From Synaphobranchus kaupii (lineage: Eukaryota; Chordata; Actinopteri; Anguilliformes; Synaphobranchidae): 64,000 nucleotides of DNA. The notes under the pieces are model-generated. The model saw nothing but the letters and a program-made list of their open reading frames with translations, searched no databases and was not told the DNA's origin. The translations under genes and the position numbers were made by a program. Of this stretch, positions 12,001-24,599 are shown in pieces (the stretch's first letter is position 1; every line of letters begins with the position of its first letter). The stretch spans positions 49,938,608-50,002,607 of the forward strand of contig CM056381.1 in the NCBI GenBank assembly GCA_029718625.1, in the 5' to 3' direction.

Positions 12001-15000
12001 TATAGCCAGCCAACTATGTAAAATGTGGCTACATAGCAGGCTACACCAATTTATTTGGTTTGAGTAATGTTAACAGTGAGAAAATCTGTCAGAGGTTTTC
12101 ATATTGTCTCACATTGTTACGTGCAAGGAGCATAGTGCACATCCCTTTTGTCACGAATAATAAAAAAATTAATAAAATTGTAGAAATAAATTTTAGACAC
12201 AACGGGTTTCGAACATTTGTCTCCAAGCGCTAGAGTCTGCAACACTATCCACTAGGCCATGACGCAGCTGTACTGCAATTGCAGTGAGAACAATATAGAG
12301 TGAAGTTGAATGCGGTATCGGATCGTGTCGGTTTACTGACCTGTGTCCTCTGCTTAATTCAAACAGTTAACAGTTAATATTGTGAAATGTCTTAGCCTTT
12401 GTAATAAAAAGAAATGTGGTGAACAGGTGTGGCTCGAACCGCCAACCTGATACATGGTAGCGCAACGCTGTAACCACTTTCACAGTTTGTGCGGTAGGTA
12501 GACAACCTTTAAGCATGCAGAGATAGTGTACTTTGAGATGATGTAACTTTAAACAGGCTTTCTCATTGGCCGATTAGATGCGTTTATCCAATGGGGAGAA
12601 TGATTCTTTGAGGGCATGGATCATTTCTGATGACAAATTCAGCAGAAAGAAGAAGAAATGCAAAAATAACCCAAGTTTGGGGCTTTATTGTGTGGATGTG
12701 TGGCATTGTACAGTGGGGTGCAAAAATTTGGGCACCCCTGGTCAAAATGCCTTTTACAAGTAATATCTAAGTGATCAGAAGCTAACCTGACCTCTAAAAG
12801 GTACAAAGTTAAACATGACACATTTATTCAAATTTTAAAGCAAGATTACTTTTTATTAAAGTTTTTACAGTTTCAAAATAAAATAAAAAAATCTCTTGAG
12901 TACCTCCAGGAAAGACAGATGAAGGTTTTAGAATGGCCACCACAGTCCCCAGACTATCATTGAAAATCTGTGTCCAATGTCATTAAGCAGTCTAACAGCT
13001 GTAGGGGGACAAAGCTGTTTCGGGCTCTTTTTGCTTTAAGGGGCAAGGACCTTGGATGTTGGAATCATGATAGTTCACTTCCACCAACAAGAAGAAGGCT
13101 ACAAGAAAACTCAACGTTTCAAATGACCTATTTCCACTGTCAGAAACATTACAACAAAGACCTACATGGCAGAGTTGCCAGAAAGAAGCCTTAAACCCTT
13201 ATGGAAATATAATATACTGCAGTATATTTTAAATATATTGTGAAGATAATTTTGATATATTTACAATATACTGCAGTATATTCTTTTTCCATAAGGGAAG
13301 CATCTGAAGTATGCAACAAAAAAAACCTTGAGAAGCCTGAAGCCCTTTTGGAACAATATGCTGACTGACAAAACCAAAATGGAACGTTTTGGCCACAACC
13401 AATGAAGGTATGTTTGGAGTAAAAAAGGGTGAAGCATTTGTAGAGAAGAACACCTTGCCAACTGTTAAGCATGGAGGTGGATCCATTATGCTTTTGGGTT
13501 GTGTGGCACACAATATTGTGCGGGAAGGAAGAATGGATTCCACCAAATATCAAGAAATTCAACCATGAAGTACCTCCAGGAAAGACAGATGAAGGTTTTG
13601 GAATGGCCACCACAGTCCCCAGACTATCATTGAAAATCTGTGGAGAGATCTCAAACATGCTGTGCATGCAAGGAGGCCAAAGAATATTTTTCTTTTTCCT
13701 TTTTTATCATTTTGAAACAAAAAAAAATTAAAATGAATAAAATTTGAATAAATGTGTCATGTTTAACTTTGTACCATTTAGAGGTCAGTTTAGTTTCTGT
13801 TCACTTAGAAATTAATTGTAAAAGGCATTTTCACCAGGGGTGCCCAAATTTTGCATCCCACTGTACATTAATTATGTGTGGTTACATGAGGTAAGAACAT
13901 ACAGAAGTTAATGATTTTAAGGGCTGAGAGTCTGTGGTCATTGTGGTTATTTCTGTAGGAAACCCTGAAAAGTGGCAAACTCTTGGTGCTGTATAGTTAT
14001 GGGGCATGCCCCGCCAAACCGTAAGTTGGCGGATGGCATACCTGCCATCCAAATTTGTCATCGTATTTAATAATTCAGTTACCTGTTAGTTACCTGCATA
14101 TGAAAAGAATGACGTAATGTTTGTTGACACTTATCCCGTGTTGGACGCATAGTGTATGAGACAGTTCAGCAATAAATTAGCATGTCCACCAAGAACGTTA
14201 AAATAATTGGAGATTTAAAATGATCATTACTTCGCTGGATGTTTTAATACACTGACCGTTTATTGTTCTGTCTGCTCTTGTAATCCATTCTGTTCGATAT
14301 GCATTCATCAACTGCTCAGATTTATTGTAGATTTCATGAATTCTGCCTTACTGTTTTGTAAACCACTAGATAAGGACAAATGGGCTCACAACCCAAGAGA
14401 GCCGTTTCTCCAAACCATTCATGTTGTCCAACAAATGTCTCTAGTTCCTTAAATGTAACAGTCCTGGGTGTAATGTCCATCTTCATCCCCTCACACCTTG
14501 AATAAAATTTGATTTCTTTGGAATGGTAGTCTGCAGCACATTATGAAGTTGCCCATCTGTTTTTGCATGGCTCAGGTAGCAGTTTTATGTGTACAACCTT
14601 CCTGAGCGACTGCATCTCTTAGATGTTCTGTTTACTTTATTTTCCTTCTTGGACAATATAATAGAATAGAATAACTTTTATTTTCCCGTTAGGGAACTTC
14701 AGTTATACTATACGTTATACTACATTTACCACAAGCTTGTTAAACAGTATCCAGGACCATAATTTTGAGGGATTCAATTTTTTCACTGCATATTTGCACT
14801 TCCCAATGGCTTTGTTAATGGCTTCATTACATTATACCTGAAATCATACCACCCAGCTGTTTTTTTTCCCCCAAGTGCTCGTTATCTTCACTAACAGTTT
14901 GGCAAATTCTGCAATCATTTTAGTAACTTGCTAAATATTTAGTTAAAAAAAAAAAAAAAGTTAAAATGAAGGAACCAGGCCATCTAATTCTATACATGTT

Positions 15001-16755
15001 TTCCTCCTACAGAGGATACCACAGCAGAGGAATGACAATGACTGTGGGGTCTTTGTTTTGGAGGTAAAATTCATCAGTACCATTGTGTTCATTCTACAGA
15101 TTAGTCAGTCAGTGAGGCTTCCTCAACCTAGCAATTGAATCTACCGCATGCTATCAATCCTTCAAAAAATCGAAAAGTGGACTGCCAAACAAAATTAAGA
15201 GTTGAAATGAAAACTGCTGGTAGAGTGAAGCTTCATGAACCTTCATCAGTAGAGTATCTTGTTTGTCAGTTGCTGAATTGATTCACCTGTCAGATTAAAA
15301 GGCTTAGACCCTTTATATTATTTAGTCTCAATGAGAAGCTTGGACACACTTACATACACTTAGGTTGAAGTCATTAAAACTAATTTTTAACCACTCCACA
15401 GATTTCATGTTAGCAAACTATAGTGTTGGCAAGTCAGTTAGGACATCTACTTTGTGCATGACACAAGTAATTTTTCCAACAATTGTTTACAGACAGATTA
15501 TTTCACTTTTAATTCACTATCACAAATCCAGTGGGTCAGAAGTTTACATACACTAAGTTGACTGTGCCTTAAATTTTTTATATTTGGTCGCATATCCTAT
15601 GGCTTTGCATGACTTCCTGATGTCTGTGACCCAACAACATCAAAAGACTCTTGATATCTTATTTTCTGGTACTCGTACAAGCGATACTATAACGTCTCTG
15701 CATTTGAATGGATCTCTATGGGAATTGTAGGGTGGGACTAGATTTATCTGTAAATTATGCTGGAACCGTATGGAATACATGATTGGTAAAATGGCTGTAA
15801 GTCATCAAGGGTCTGAGGTATCAAACGAGCCTCAAACCATCACTCTGCTGCCAGATATGCATCTGGATGGATCACTTTAAGGATTGTTTCTCCTGAAAAA
15901 TTTTCCTATTGAACTCTATGGAAAAATAAGAGAGAAGAAACCCTTCAAGTTATCCATCCATATCTGCTGTATTTCTGGCAGCAGAGTGATGATTAAAGGC
16001 TTGTTTGATACGTCAGACCCTTGATGACTTACAGCCATTTATCTAGTCCCACACCCCAATTCCCATGGAGATCCATTTAAATGCAGAGACATTATAGTAT
16101 CGCTTGTAAGAGTATCAGAAAATAAGATACCAAGAGTTTTTTGATGTTGTTGGGTCACAGACATCAGAAAGTCATGGCATGCAAAGCCAAAGGATATGCG
16201 ACCAAATATAAAAAAAATTAAGGCACAGTCAACTTAGTATACGTAAACTTCTGGCCCACTGGAATTGTGATAGTGAATTAAAAGTGAAATAATCTGTCTG
16301 TGAACAATTGTTGGAAAAATGACTTGTGTCATGCACAAAGTAGATGTCCTAACTGACTTGCCAACACTATAGTTTGCTAACATGAAATCAGTGGAGTGGT
16401 TAAAAATGAATTTTAATGACTTCAACCTAAGTGTATGTAAACATCCGACTTAAACAGTATGTCTTATTGACTCTTTGATTGAGAAACTTTACTCTCAGAA
16501 AAACGCTATTTCAAGCCAGTGAATCACTGATAACACGTGATGGCTCCACCCTTTTTTTTGGTTCATGAAGCCACACACTGGCATTACCACTGTGTAGTGT
16601 GTACCCCTCGTCCTGACATCAGCTGTTTCCTTATGTTCCCTCAGTACTGTAAGTGCCTGGCATTAGGCAAGCCGCTGCAGTTCTCTCAGGCAGACATGCC
16701 GAAGATCCGGAAGCGGATTTACAAGGAGCTCTGCGACTGTAAGCTGACACAGTAA
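1735..16755 (+). CDS. SENP5: SENP5, sentrin/SUMO-specific protease 5 (9 coding exons, complete)
   Basis: Cysteine protease of the C48 (Ulp/SENP) family. It matures SUMO precursors and removes SUMO2/3 from substrates; in mammals it is mainly nucleolar, with a mitochondrial/mitotic role. Coding exons: 1735-3091, 4229-4334, 4523-4670, 4925-4972, 5502-5579, 6678-6815, 8405-8488, 15013-15063, 16645-16755. All junctions keep frame and give 706 residues (human about 755). Residues 1-452 are a poorly conserved basic/Ser-rich N-terminus; the protease domain occupies roughly the last 240. The catalytic His is in EIHWSL, the Asp in FYDSQG, the oxyanion Gln in IPQQRND and the Cys in DNDCG. The C-terminus [12 protein letters not shown] is SENP5/SENP3-like. 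The SENP5 call over SENP3 rests on the motif [15 protein letters not shown], the C-terminal block and the NCBP2/DLG1 neighbours. The start chosen is the first ATG after the acceptor at 1720-1721. Intron 2 uses a GC donor. Confidence 0.95.
3452..4016. mobile_element. hAT-type nonautonomous element with exact 8-bp TSD
   Basis: Termini TAGGGTTGCC and ACAACCCTA, bounded on both sides by GTCATGGC (3444-3451 and 4017-4024). An exact 8-bp duplication is the hAT signature. 565 bp, AT-rich, no transposase seen; lies in SENP5 intron 1. Confidence 0.85.
4229..4334 (+). CDS. SENP5: SENP5 coding exon 2, followed by a GC donor
   Basis: Encodes [12 protein letters not shown]...LKNR, matching the segment just before the protease domain. 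Acceptor TTTTCACAG at 4228. The exon must end at AACAG (4334) because the next exon supplies A-AAG to give Arg-Lys in frame, so the donor reads AG|GCAAGT. The only nearby GT (4339-4340) would shift frame and hit a stop. Confidence 0.92.
4523..4670 (+). CDS. SENP5: SENP5 coding exon 3
   Basis: Begins after TCTGTATCAG and ends CAG|GTTGAC. Encodes the start of the C48 fold, including [19 protein letters not shown], the conserved 'L..LDGQNWLNDQ' block. It is split from exon 4 in phase 0. Confidence 0.95.
4925..4972 (+). CDS. SENP5: SENP5 coding exon 4
   Basis: Sixteen codons, [16 protein letters not shown], between TTAG and [18 protein letters not shown] is identical to the SENP5 family block. 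Confidence 0.95.
5502..5579 (+). CDS. SENP5: SENP5 coding exon 5
   Basis: Twenty-six codons, beginning [19 protein letters not shown] and ending WTKK, between CTACAG and AAG|GTAAGG. This is the most SENP5-diagnostic stretch of the protease domain. Confidence 0.95.
6029..6571 (+). mobile_element. Tc1/mariner-like element, internally deleted, decayed transposase
   Basis: Terminal inverted repeats CACTGCCCGGCCAAAAAA / TTGGCCGGGCAGTG are flanked by TA dinucleotides. At 543 bp it is much shorter than a full Tc1 (about 1.2-1.6 kb), so the N-terminal half of the transposase has been lost. The remaining plus-strand reading (6060-6540) shows [15 protein letters not shown], then QDDNAKIH (second catalytic Asp region) and [10 protein letters not shown] (third acidic residue region), with a stop between them. 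Immobile by itself. Lies in SENP5 intron 5. Confidence 0.88.
6678..6815 (+). CDS. SENP5: SENP5 coding exon 6 (catalytic His and Asp)
   Basis: Forty-six codons. Contains [17 protein letters not shown] with the catalytic His, and FYDSQG with the catalytic Asp. Acceptor TTTGCAG; donor GAG|GTAACT. A truncated Tc1 element sits in the intron just upstream (6029-6571). Confidence 0.95.
7085..7701. mobile_element. Half-copy of palindromic cargo with a third type of Tc1 terminus
   Basis: From 7085 to about 7455 the sequence matches the centre and right arm of the palindromic core also seen at 15581-16209, 17791-18422 and 20303-20951 (CTCTATGG centre, GATCCATTCAAATGCAGAG, AGGATATGCGACCAAATAT). It is followed by about 245 bp of a different terminus ending GAATACTTTCCGGATGCACT then G and TA. 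The left arm and left end are missing. Lies in SENP5 intron 6. Confidence 0.7.
8405..8488 (+). CDS. SENP5: SENP5 coding exon 7
   Basis: Twenty-eight codons, [15 protein letters not shown]...INK, between TTCCACAG and AAG|GTACAA. Followed by the longest intron of the gene (8489-15012), which is filled with transposons. Confidence 0.93.
8489..10065. other. SENP5 intron 7, part with no recognised element
   Basis: AT-rich intronic sequence. Short open frames here show no recognisable family, codon bias or splice support. I see no convincing terminal repeats. Confidence 0.5.
10134..11323. mobile_element. PIF/Harbinger-like nonautonomous element, 3-bp TSD
   Basis: Termini GGCTGTGTCTGAATCGGAGC and GCTGATTCGGACACAGCC, flanked by ATA on both sides (10131-10133, 11324-11326). 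The 3-bp duplication and GGC terminus suggest PIF/Harbinger. The same terminal motif recurs at 44478-45166 and, varied, at 25251-27050 and 45395-46002. It contains a tRNA-type SINE near 10617. Confidence 0.65.
10617..10760 (+). repeat. tRNA-derived SINE
   Basis: Starts GGCGGTGTAGTATAATGGTT, with an A-box-like segment and the B-box GGTTCGATTCC at about 10671. It continues into GACACTGCCATTGTACC and GAGCAAGGTACTTAA, the body shared with other teleost SINEs. The folded tRNA acceptor stem is not closed, so it is a retroposon and not a tRNA gene. The 3' limit is uncertain. Confidence 0.75.
12185..12270 (-). repeat. tRNA-like sequence (SINE head or tRNA pseudogene)
   Basis: Read on the minus strand it contains GGCCTAGTGGATAGTGTTGC (A-box-like) and TGTTCGAAACCC (B-box-like), spaced as in a tRNA. 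The acceptor-stem pairing is imperfect. A second, similar minus-strand sequence with GGTTCGAGCC is at about 12425-12480. Confidence 0.45.
12425..12480 (-). repeat. Second tRNA-like sequence
   Basis: The minus strand shows GTGGTTACAGCGTTGCGCTA followed by GGCGGTTCGAGCC, resembling the A and B boxes of a tRNA-derived SINE. The flanks do not close an acceptor stem. Likely retroposed. Confidence 0.4.
12711..13863 (+). mobile_element. Tc1/mariner-like element with decayed transposase
   Basis: Termini CAGTGGGGTGCAAAAATTTG and TTTTGCATCCCACTG, each next to a TA. Degenerate plus-strand transposase pieces are visible at 13100-13680, including [17 protein letters not shown] and a region encoding [11 protein letters not shown], broken by stops and shifts. 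A 75-bp segment (about 12899-12973) is a near copy of 13567-13641, showing internal rearrangement. A second small transposon (13196-13297) is inserted in it. Lies in SENP5 intron 7. Confidence 0.88.
13196..13297. mobile_element. Small MITE inserted into the Tc1 element
   Basis: About 102 bp with termini CCCTTATGGAAA and TTTTCCATAAGGG and sub-terminal AATATACTGCAGTATATT on both sides. Its boundaries interrupt the transposase remnant of 12711-13863, so it inserted later. Confidence 0.7.
13866..15012. other. Rest of SENP5 intron 7
   Basis: Mostly unassigned AT-rich intron. Near 14655-14700 the motif TTTTATTTTCCCGTTAGGGA resembles the 3' end of a fish LINE (Rex/L2-like), low confidence. No exon-like frame was found. 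Confidence 0.35.
15013..15063 (+). CDS. SENP5: SENP5 coding exon 8 (catalytic Cys)
   Basis: Seventeen codons, [17 protein letters not shown], carrying the oxyanion-hole Gln and the nucleophile Cys. Acceptor CCTACAG; donor GAG|GTAAAA. The active-site residues are intact, so the enzyme should be functional. Confidence 0.96.
15330..16457. mobile_element. Sleeping Beauty-type Tc1 ends around a palindromic cargo (copy A)
   Basis: Inverted repeats of about 240 bp at each end contain an outer direct repeat (TACATACACTTAGGTTGAAG) and an inner one (TTTACATACACTAAGTTGAC), the IR/DR plan of Sleeping Beauty-group salmonid Tc1 elements. No transposase lies between them. Instead 15581-16209 is a palindrome with arms of about 300 bp. 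The right end ...TAAACAG is followed by TA; the left tip is degenerate, so its limit is approximate. Open frames at 15365-15556 and 16234-16425 are the two inverted repeats read through and are not genes. Confidence 0.85.
16645..16755 (+). CDS. SENP5: SENP5 coding exon 9 and stop
   Basis: Thirty-six codons plus TAA, starting [20 protein letters not shown], after the acceptor CCCTCAG. The 3'UTR follows. No AATAAA is seen before the transposon at 17578; ATTAAA variants occur near 17074 and 17211. Confidence 0.95.
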   Translation, partial: YCKCLALGKPLQFSQADMPKIRKRIYKELCDCKLTQ

Positions 16756-17577
16756 CTTAGAAACTTGCCATTGTCTTCCCCTGGCCACGAGAAGGTCGCA
16801 TTCACCATGGAATCTCCACCTGATTTCCAAGAATGAATGGACCGAGAGGAAACGGGCTCATCCCTGCTTGGATAATGTGCTCCCTAATGTGACTATGGAA
16901 AGCTGTTCCTATATCAGAGGTTCCCTACAAGTATTTGTGTTTAAGACCAGGGTTGAGCAAATGAATGCTATCCGTGTCAGTGTTTCAGGTTCTTTTCTGA
17001 AAACTTAGTTGCCTCCAGTTCTTCCGTTGGTTTGCCTGTAATTAGTTTGAAAGGGATTTGGTTAAGAAGACAAATTAAATTGCACTTGCGATTTTTGTTC
17101 TGCTTGGTTGTGGGTTGCTTGATTGTAGAAGGCAGACCGTAACAGGAAGAGAAATTACCTGTTAAAGCATACCTGTCAAAGCATAAACACTTAAATTTCC
17201 TAATTATTTTATTAAATTATCATGTGAAGTTTATAGTCGCCCACTTGTAGCTTTTCAGTGAATGTACTTGACTGACGTTGATTGACATTTGTCGACTGGT
17301 AAATGACATGCTCATTTATGGGGATTTTTGTTACACTAGTTTGGCGACTGTTTTCACAAGGAGTTAATATTGTTTTGAATTTCATGTCCATTGAAATGTT
17401 TATATTTACTTTTGGTTCTTCTAATCTGAAAAGCAGTTAGTCTCAAAGTATGTAATGTTATTTTTATTTTAATGGGCTTGACTAGCAAAAAAGAACAACA
17501 CATTATTGCAGTGTGACTTCAACAGATACATTTTTTTTGACCCAGCAGCTTGATAAAAATGACTACTGTCACATATA
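16756..17577 (+). other. SENP5 3'UTR and downstream sequence
   Basis: Sequence after the SENP5 stop without recognisable repeats up to the TA-flanked element at 17578. The end of the transcript is not defined: only ATTAAA-type signals are present here, while AATAAA occurs at about 18793 beyond the transposon. Confidence 0.5.
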
Positions 17578-18642
17578 CACTAGTGTTCAAAAGTTTGGCA
17601 TGACTTATAAATGTCTTTCAAAAACATAAAAATGTCTATTTTATTCACCAAGGTAGCATTAAATTGATCAAAACATACAGTCAAGACATTGATAATGTTA
17701 TTACTATTATAATAACTACTATTTCTATTTCAGCAATTGTAGCCATTTTTACACAGTAATTAACAAATTTAAATAGTCATCATATTTAATATTTGGCTGC
17801 ATATCCTTTGCATGCCATAACCTCCTGATGTCTGTGACCCAACAACATCAAAAGACTCTTGATATCTTATTTTCAGGTACTCTTACAAGCGATATTATAA
17901 CCTCTCTGCATTTGAATGGATCTCTATGGGAATTTGGGGGTGGGACTAGCTGTAAATTACACGGGAATCAAGGGTCTGAGGTATCAAACAAGCCTCAAAC
18001 CATCACTCTGATGCCAGATATGCAATAGATATGGATGGATGATGGATCATTTAAAGGGTGGTTTCTCCTGATTTATTTTTTCCATAGAGTTCAATAAGAA
18101 AATGAGTCAGGAGAAACAACCCTTCAAGTGACCCATCCATATCTACTGCATTTCTGGCAGCAGAGTGATGGTTTGAGGCTCGTTTGATACCTCAGACCCT
18201 TCATAACTTAGAGCCATTTAGCCAACCATGTGTCCCATACTATTCCCGTGTAATTTACAGCTTAGTCACACCCCCCAATTCCCATAGTGATCCATTCAAA
18301 TGCAGAGAGGTTATAGTATCGCTTGTAAGAGTACCTGAAAATAAGATATCAAGAGTCGTTTGATGTTGTTGGGTCACAGAAATCAGGAAGTCATGGCATG
18401 CAAAGGATATGTAACCAAATATTAAATATGATTTATTTAAATTTGTTAATTACGTTTGGTGCACTAAAATGGGAGGGACTATGTAAAAATGGCTACAATT
18501 GCTAAAGACGACGCAGAATGAAATAAATAGTAGTTCGTAACATTAATGTCTAGCATTTTTTGATCAATTTAATGCCACCTTGGTGAATAAAAGTATCAAT
18601 TAATTTTTTAAAAGTCTGATTCCAAACTTTTGAACACTAGTG
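17578..18642. mobile_element. Tc1-type MITE with palindromic cargo (copy B)
   Basis: Termini CACTAGTGTTCAAAAGTTTG and CAAACTTTTGAACACTAGTG are flanked by TA on both sides (17576-17577, 18643-18644). The terminal sequences extend inward about 210 bp as inverted repeats and are unrelated to those of copy A. The interior 17791-18422 is the same palindromic core as copies A and C. No transposase. Confidence 0.88.
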
Positions 18643-19511
18643 TATATGTATTATCACAAAGTTCTGGGTTAAATTCCTTGAACTGGTGTATATGCATAAA
18701 GCCCATATTTATTTATTTATTTGCTGCTAGAACTGTTCAGTATATGAATGTGTGGTCTGCTTGTATGAAGGAGTAGAAATTATTTCAAAATGTTTAATAA
18801 ACAGTAAAGTCCTATTATATACATGGATGCCACAGAATTTAATATAATTGTGGACAGTGGAAGCATGAGAATTGCAAGATTTTTGCTCTGAAAGCTTATT
18901 TTGATTATGGAAATGTAAAACAATAGTGGAACTTCCAAAATACAGGAACTACACCGGGAGACCTGACCCATGATTTGTAGCCGCATAGTGACGTGCAACT
19001 GTATTAGTTTGGTAAACTCAGGTAATCATGCTGTCCTAAATCCTGATACTGTAGATGCTTTAAAGGAAGTACAGCTGAGTGGTGAGTCCACAGACATTCA
19101 CAGAATGCCATAAAAACAGTTAACATTACACAGTATTCCCATCACTTGAGAACGGATTAGGTATAAAAGTAGAGGAAGATTAACGTGAGAACTAGTGTAA
19201 ACATTTTCCTCAGGTGTAAACCATTAACATACATACACAAGATAATCATTTTAAAAGCATGGTTTATTTAAAAAGTGTTCTATGAACTGAATACCTTAAG
19301 TAATGTGGAGATGAAACAAAATGTCATCTTTGAACCTAACTTAAACAAACCCAGCTGGCCTGTATCTAGATGTGAGGCTTTGCAATCATGGCAAGTGGTA
19401 GTTATTTAATTTACAGTGCACAAAATACAGACCAATTACAATGGTCAAATTTAAGAAGTCTGTCAGAAATAAAAGCATCATCTCACATCCTGTTAAATTA
19501 TATATTGTCAA
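18643..19511 (-). other. NCBP2 3'UTR and convergent intergenic gap
   Basis: Downstream of NCBP2 on the minus strand. A minus-strand AATAAA lies at 19263-19268, about 245 nt past the stop codon, and a second cluster at about 18705-18720. SENP5 converges from the other side; their stop codons are 2.8 kb apart. Confidence 0.5.
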
Positions 19512-22750
<3,239 letters not shown>

Positions 22751-22989
22751 GATGCACAATAAGTATGTGTTTAAGAACAGGAATCAAATAAACAGCGCCA
22801 CAAGATCAACAAATGAATGGAACGATATATGAGCTCGCGGAAGCAGTATAGCCGCAATAAAGAAATTACTTCCGGTGACGATCTGGGCGAGAAATTTCAA
22901 CGTAGTAACGTTAGTTAAGACTAATACAAGTAACTTGTATGTAGTGTACCAAAATGAACAGTATCTGCATATATTATTCAGCAATTATG

Positions 22990-23520
22990 ACATTGTTTGG
23001 TTATTGAATATTTTTGCAATCTTGCCTTCATAAATAATTCTTATCACTTGGTTAACAATGCACATTTGCTACTAGGTTACAATCTGTGAATTTGCAAATA
23101 AGGTCGGATGAGTAGTAATTAAACCCCAGTCACAATTCCTAGGGCAAATGTATTAACTCAAAATGATCTGATTTACATAGGAAATCATTCCATCCTATTT
23201 TTATTGAGTTAATGTGCTTTTGCAGGAGAGCAAGAGTTATTATCCTGAACAACTAAACAAGGGTGGACATGCAGAGGTTAAACCCCAGCCACAATTCATA
23301 TGGTAGATGTATTAACTCAAACACATCTGAATTAGCTAGTAGATATTCAAGGAATCCCTTCCACCCCACCTTTATTGAGTTAGAATCATTTGCTTTTGCA
23401 GGAGAGTAAGATTTGTAGCCTACCAGCTCACGATCTATAGCAAAATGCAGTAGTAACATGGTTGACTACAGAGATGAGATTTATTTATGACGGCTTGCAA
23501 ATGTTCAATAACCAAATAAT
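22990..23520. mobile_element. MITE in the NCBP2/NCBP2AS2 divergent promoter region
   Basis: Termini CATTGTTTGGTTATTGAATA and TGTTCAATAACCAAATAATG are inverted; next to them TTGCAATCTTGCC/GGCTTGCAAA and TTCATAAATAA/TTATTTATGA also pair. Inside are two diverged direct copies of a 115-130 bp unit (23121-23235, 23280-23412) sharing AAACCCCAG, CACAATTC, ATGTATTAACTCAAA and GCTTTTGCAGGAGAG. No coding capacity. Confidence 0.7.
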
Positions 23521-23869
23521 GGTATTATTGCAAGATAATATAGCCTACCTTTAATTCTGGTTCAAGTATCCTATCTTTTATTTTGAAATTTCAGTGACTT
23601 GTTTTCAGAGGTCATTTCCTTACGTTCGCTCATATTTCGTCAGCTCTGATAACAAAACAGAATGTTAGGAAAACGATGCAATAGTTGTGTAGCCTATTTA
23701 ACCGTATTAACGCCATATGAATCCGCAAAGAAATGCATGTTTTATGCTAATTTGATTTAGGTTTGACATACCGGTCCGCTCTGTCCATTCGAACGTGGCA
23801 ATCACCCTACCGTTTTGTTTCTCGACGAGCTATAATTCAAGGTGAACCCGTAGGTTGAAGGTGAAAGTT

Positions 23870-23951
23870 CTCAAGCTTCGCACTTACAAAGCCTCTTTGG
23901 CACTTTTCTCCTTCACCCAACATTGATATGAGAACTGTGGTAGTAAACTGG
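23870..23951 (+). promoter_or_regulatory. NCBP2AS2: Candidate NCBP2AS2 5'UTR exon and donor
   Basis: ACTGG|GTAAGTAAG at 23951/23952 is a strong donor, paired 100 bp downstream with the acceptor TTTCACAG|GTCGG (24051/24052) just before the NCBP2AS2 start codon. The exon's 5' limit is not visible. CpG-containing unique sequence, consistent with a promoter. Confidence 0.55.
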
Positions 23952-24062
23952 GTAAGTAAGTGCATTCTATGCCTGCGTTCGTGTCAGGGAAAACCATGTT
24001 AATTTGGTGCCTTAACGTTATGTGTTTTGTTGTTCTCGTTGTCTTTCACAGGTCGGAAAAAC

Positions 24063-24380
24063 ATGGTTTTAAAGCGCCTTTTGTTCACCTTGCTTAATAA
24101 CGCGCAAGTGATCGAGAAACTTTCGGAGTCTCGCCCGATCAGACGAGCGGCACAGATCACAGCTTTCGCCATAATCAAGGCACGAATCGCTGGCAGAGAT
24201 GCTACTACCAGACTATTGAAGTCGGACACCGTTCGCCAAATTCGACAGGAAACTGCTGGGGTGCCAAGGGACATAGGCGAGATGGGAAGGAAAGCTGAAA
24301 GACTTAGACAGACTTTTGTTAAAGAGGTGAAAGAAGGCGCGAGAGACGCTTCACGGCAGATAAAAAACAAGGATAAATGA
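24063..24380 (+). CDS. NCBP2AS2: NCBP2AS2 microprotein (105 aa)
   Basis: Single-exon reading frame of 105 residues starting MVLKRLLFTLLNNAQVIEKL and containing LSESRPIRRAAQ, the block I recall as identical in human NCBP2AS2 (99 residues). The fish protein is Arg/Lys-rich and mostly helical in pattern, with an amphipathic N-terminus; no catalytic motif. In human the product has been reported as a KRAS-interacting microprotein and as a hypoxia-linked regulator, so its exact role is unsettled. It sits head-to-head with NCBP2, 1.3 kb from its ATG, as in human. The ATG is 11 nt after a strong splice acceptor. AATAAA signals follow at 24516-24521 and 24588. Confidence 0.93.
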   Translation: MVLKRLLFTLLNNAQVIEKLSESRPIRRAAQITAFAIIKARIAGRDATTRLLKSDTVRQIRQETAGVPRDIGEMGRKAERLRQTFVKEVKEGARDASRQIKNKDK

Positions 24381-24515
24381 AACCAGCCAGTTTAGCGTGT
24401 GAATTATGAAACCACCAAGAGTTCTATCAAGCTCATACTGTAGGCCTATTCAGAGTTGACCGTCATACCACCATGTGATGTTTAAACGTTGTGTTGTTTT
24501 GGTAATTCACAGCGA

Positions 24516-24521
24516 AATAAA
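24516..24521 (+). terminator. NCBP2AS2 polyadenylation signal
   Basis: AATAAA 136 nt after the stop codon in the context GCGAAATAAAATGG. A second AATAAA is at about 24588. Confidence 0.6.
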
Positions 24522-24599
24522 ATGGTATCTTTATATACTTGAAAATTGCAATGTTCCCACTAAGGATGGCCCTTTGTTGGAATGTGAGAATAAATATAT

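Noticed and set aside
15365..16425. Two near-identical frames (63 aa each) on opposite strands
   Set aside because: They are the left and right inverted repeats of the Sleeping Beauty-type element read through, not genes.
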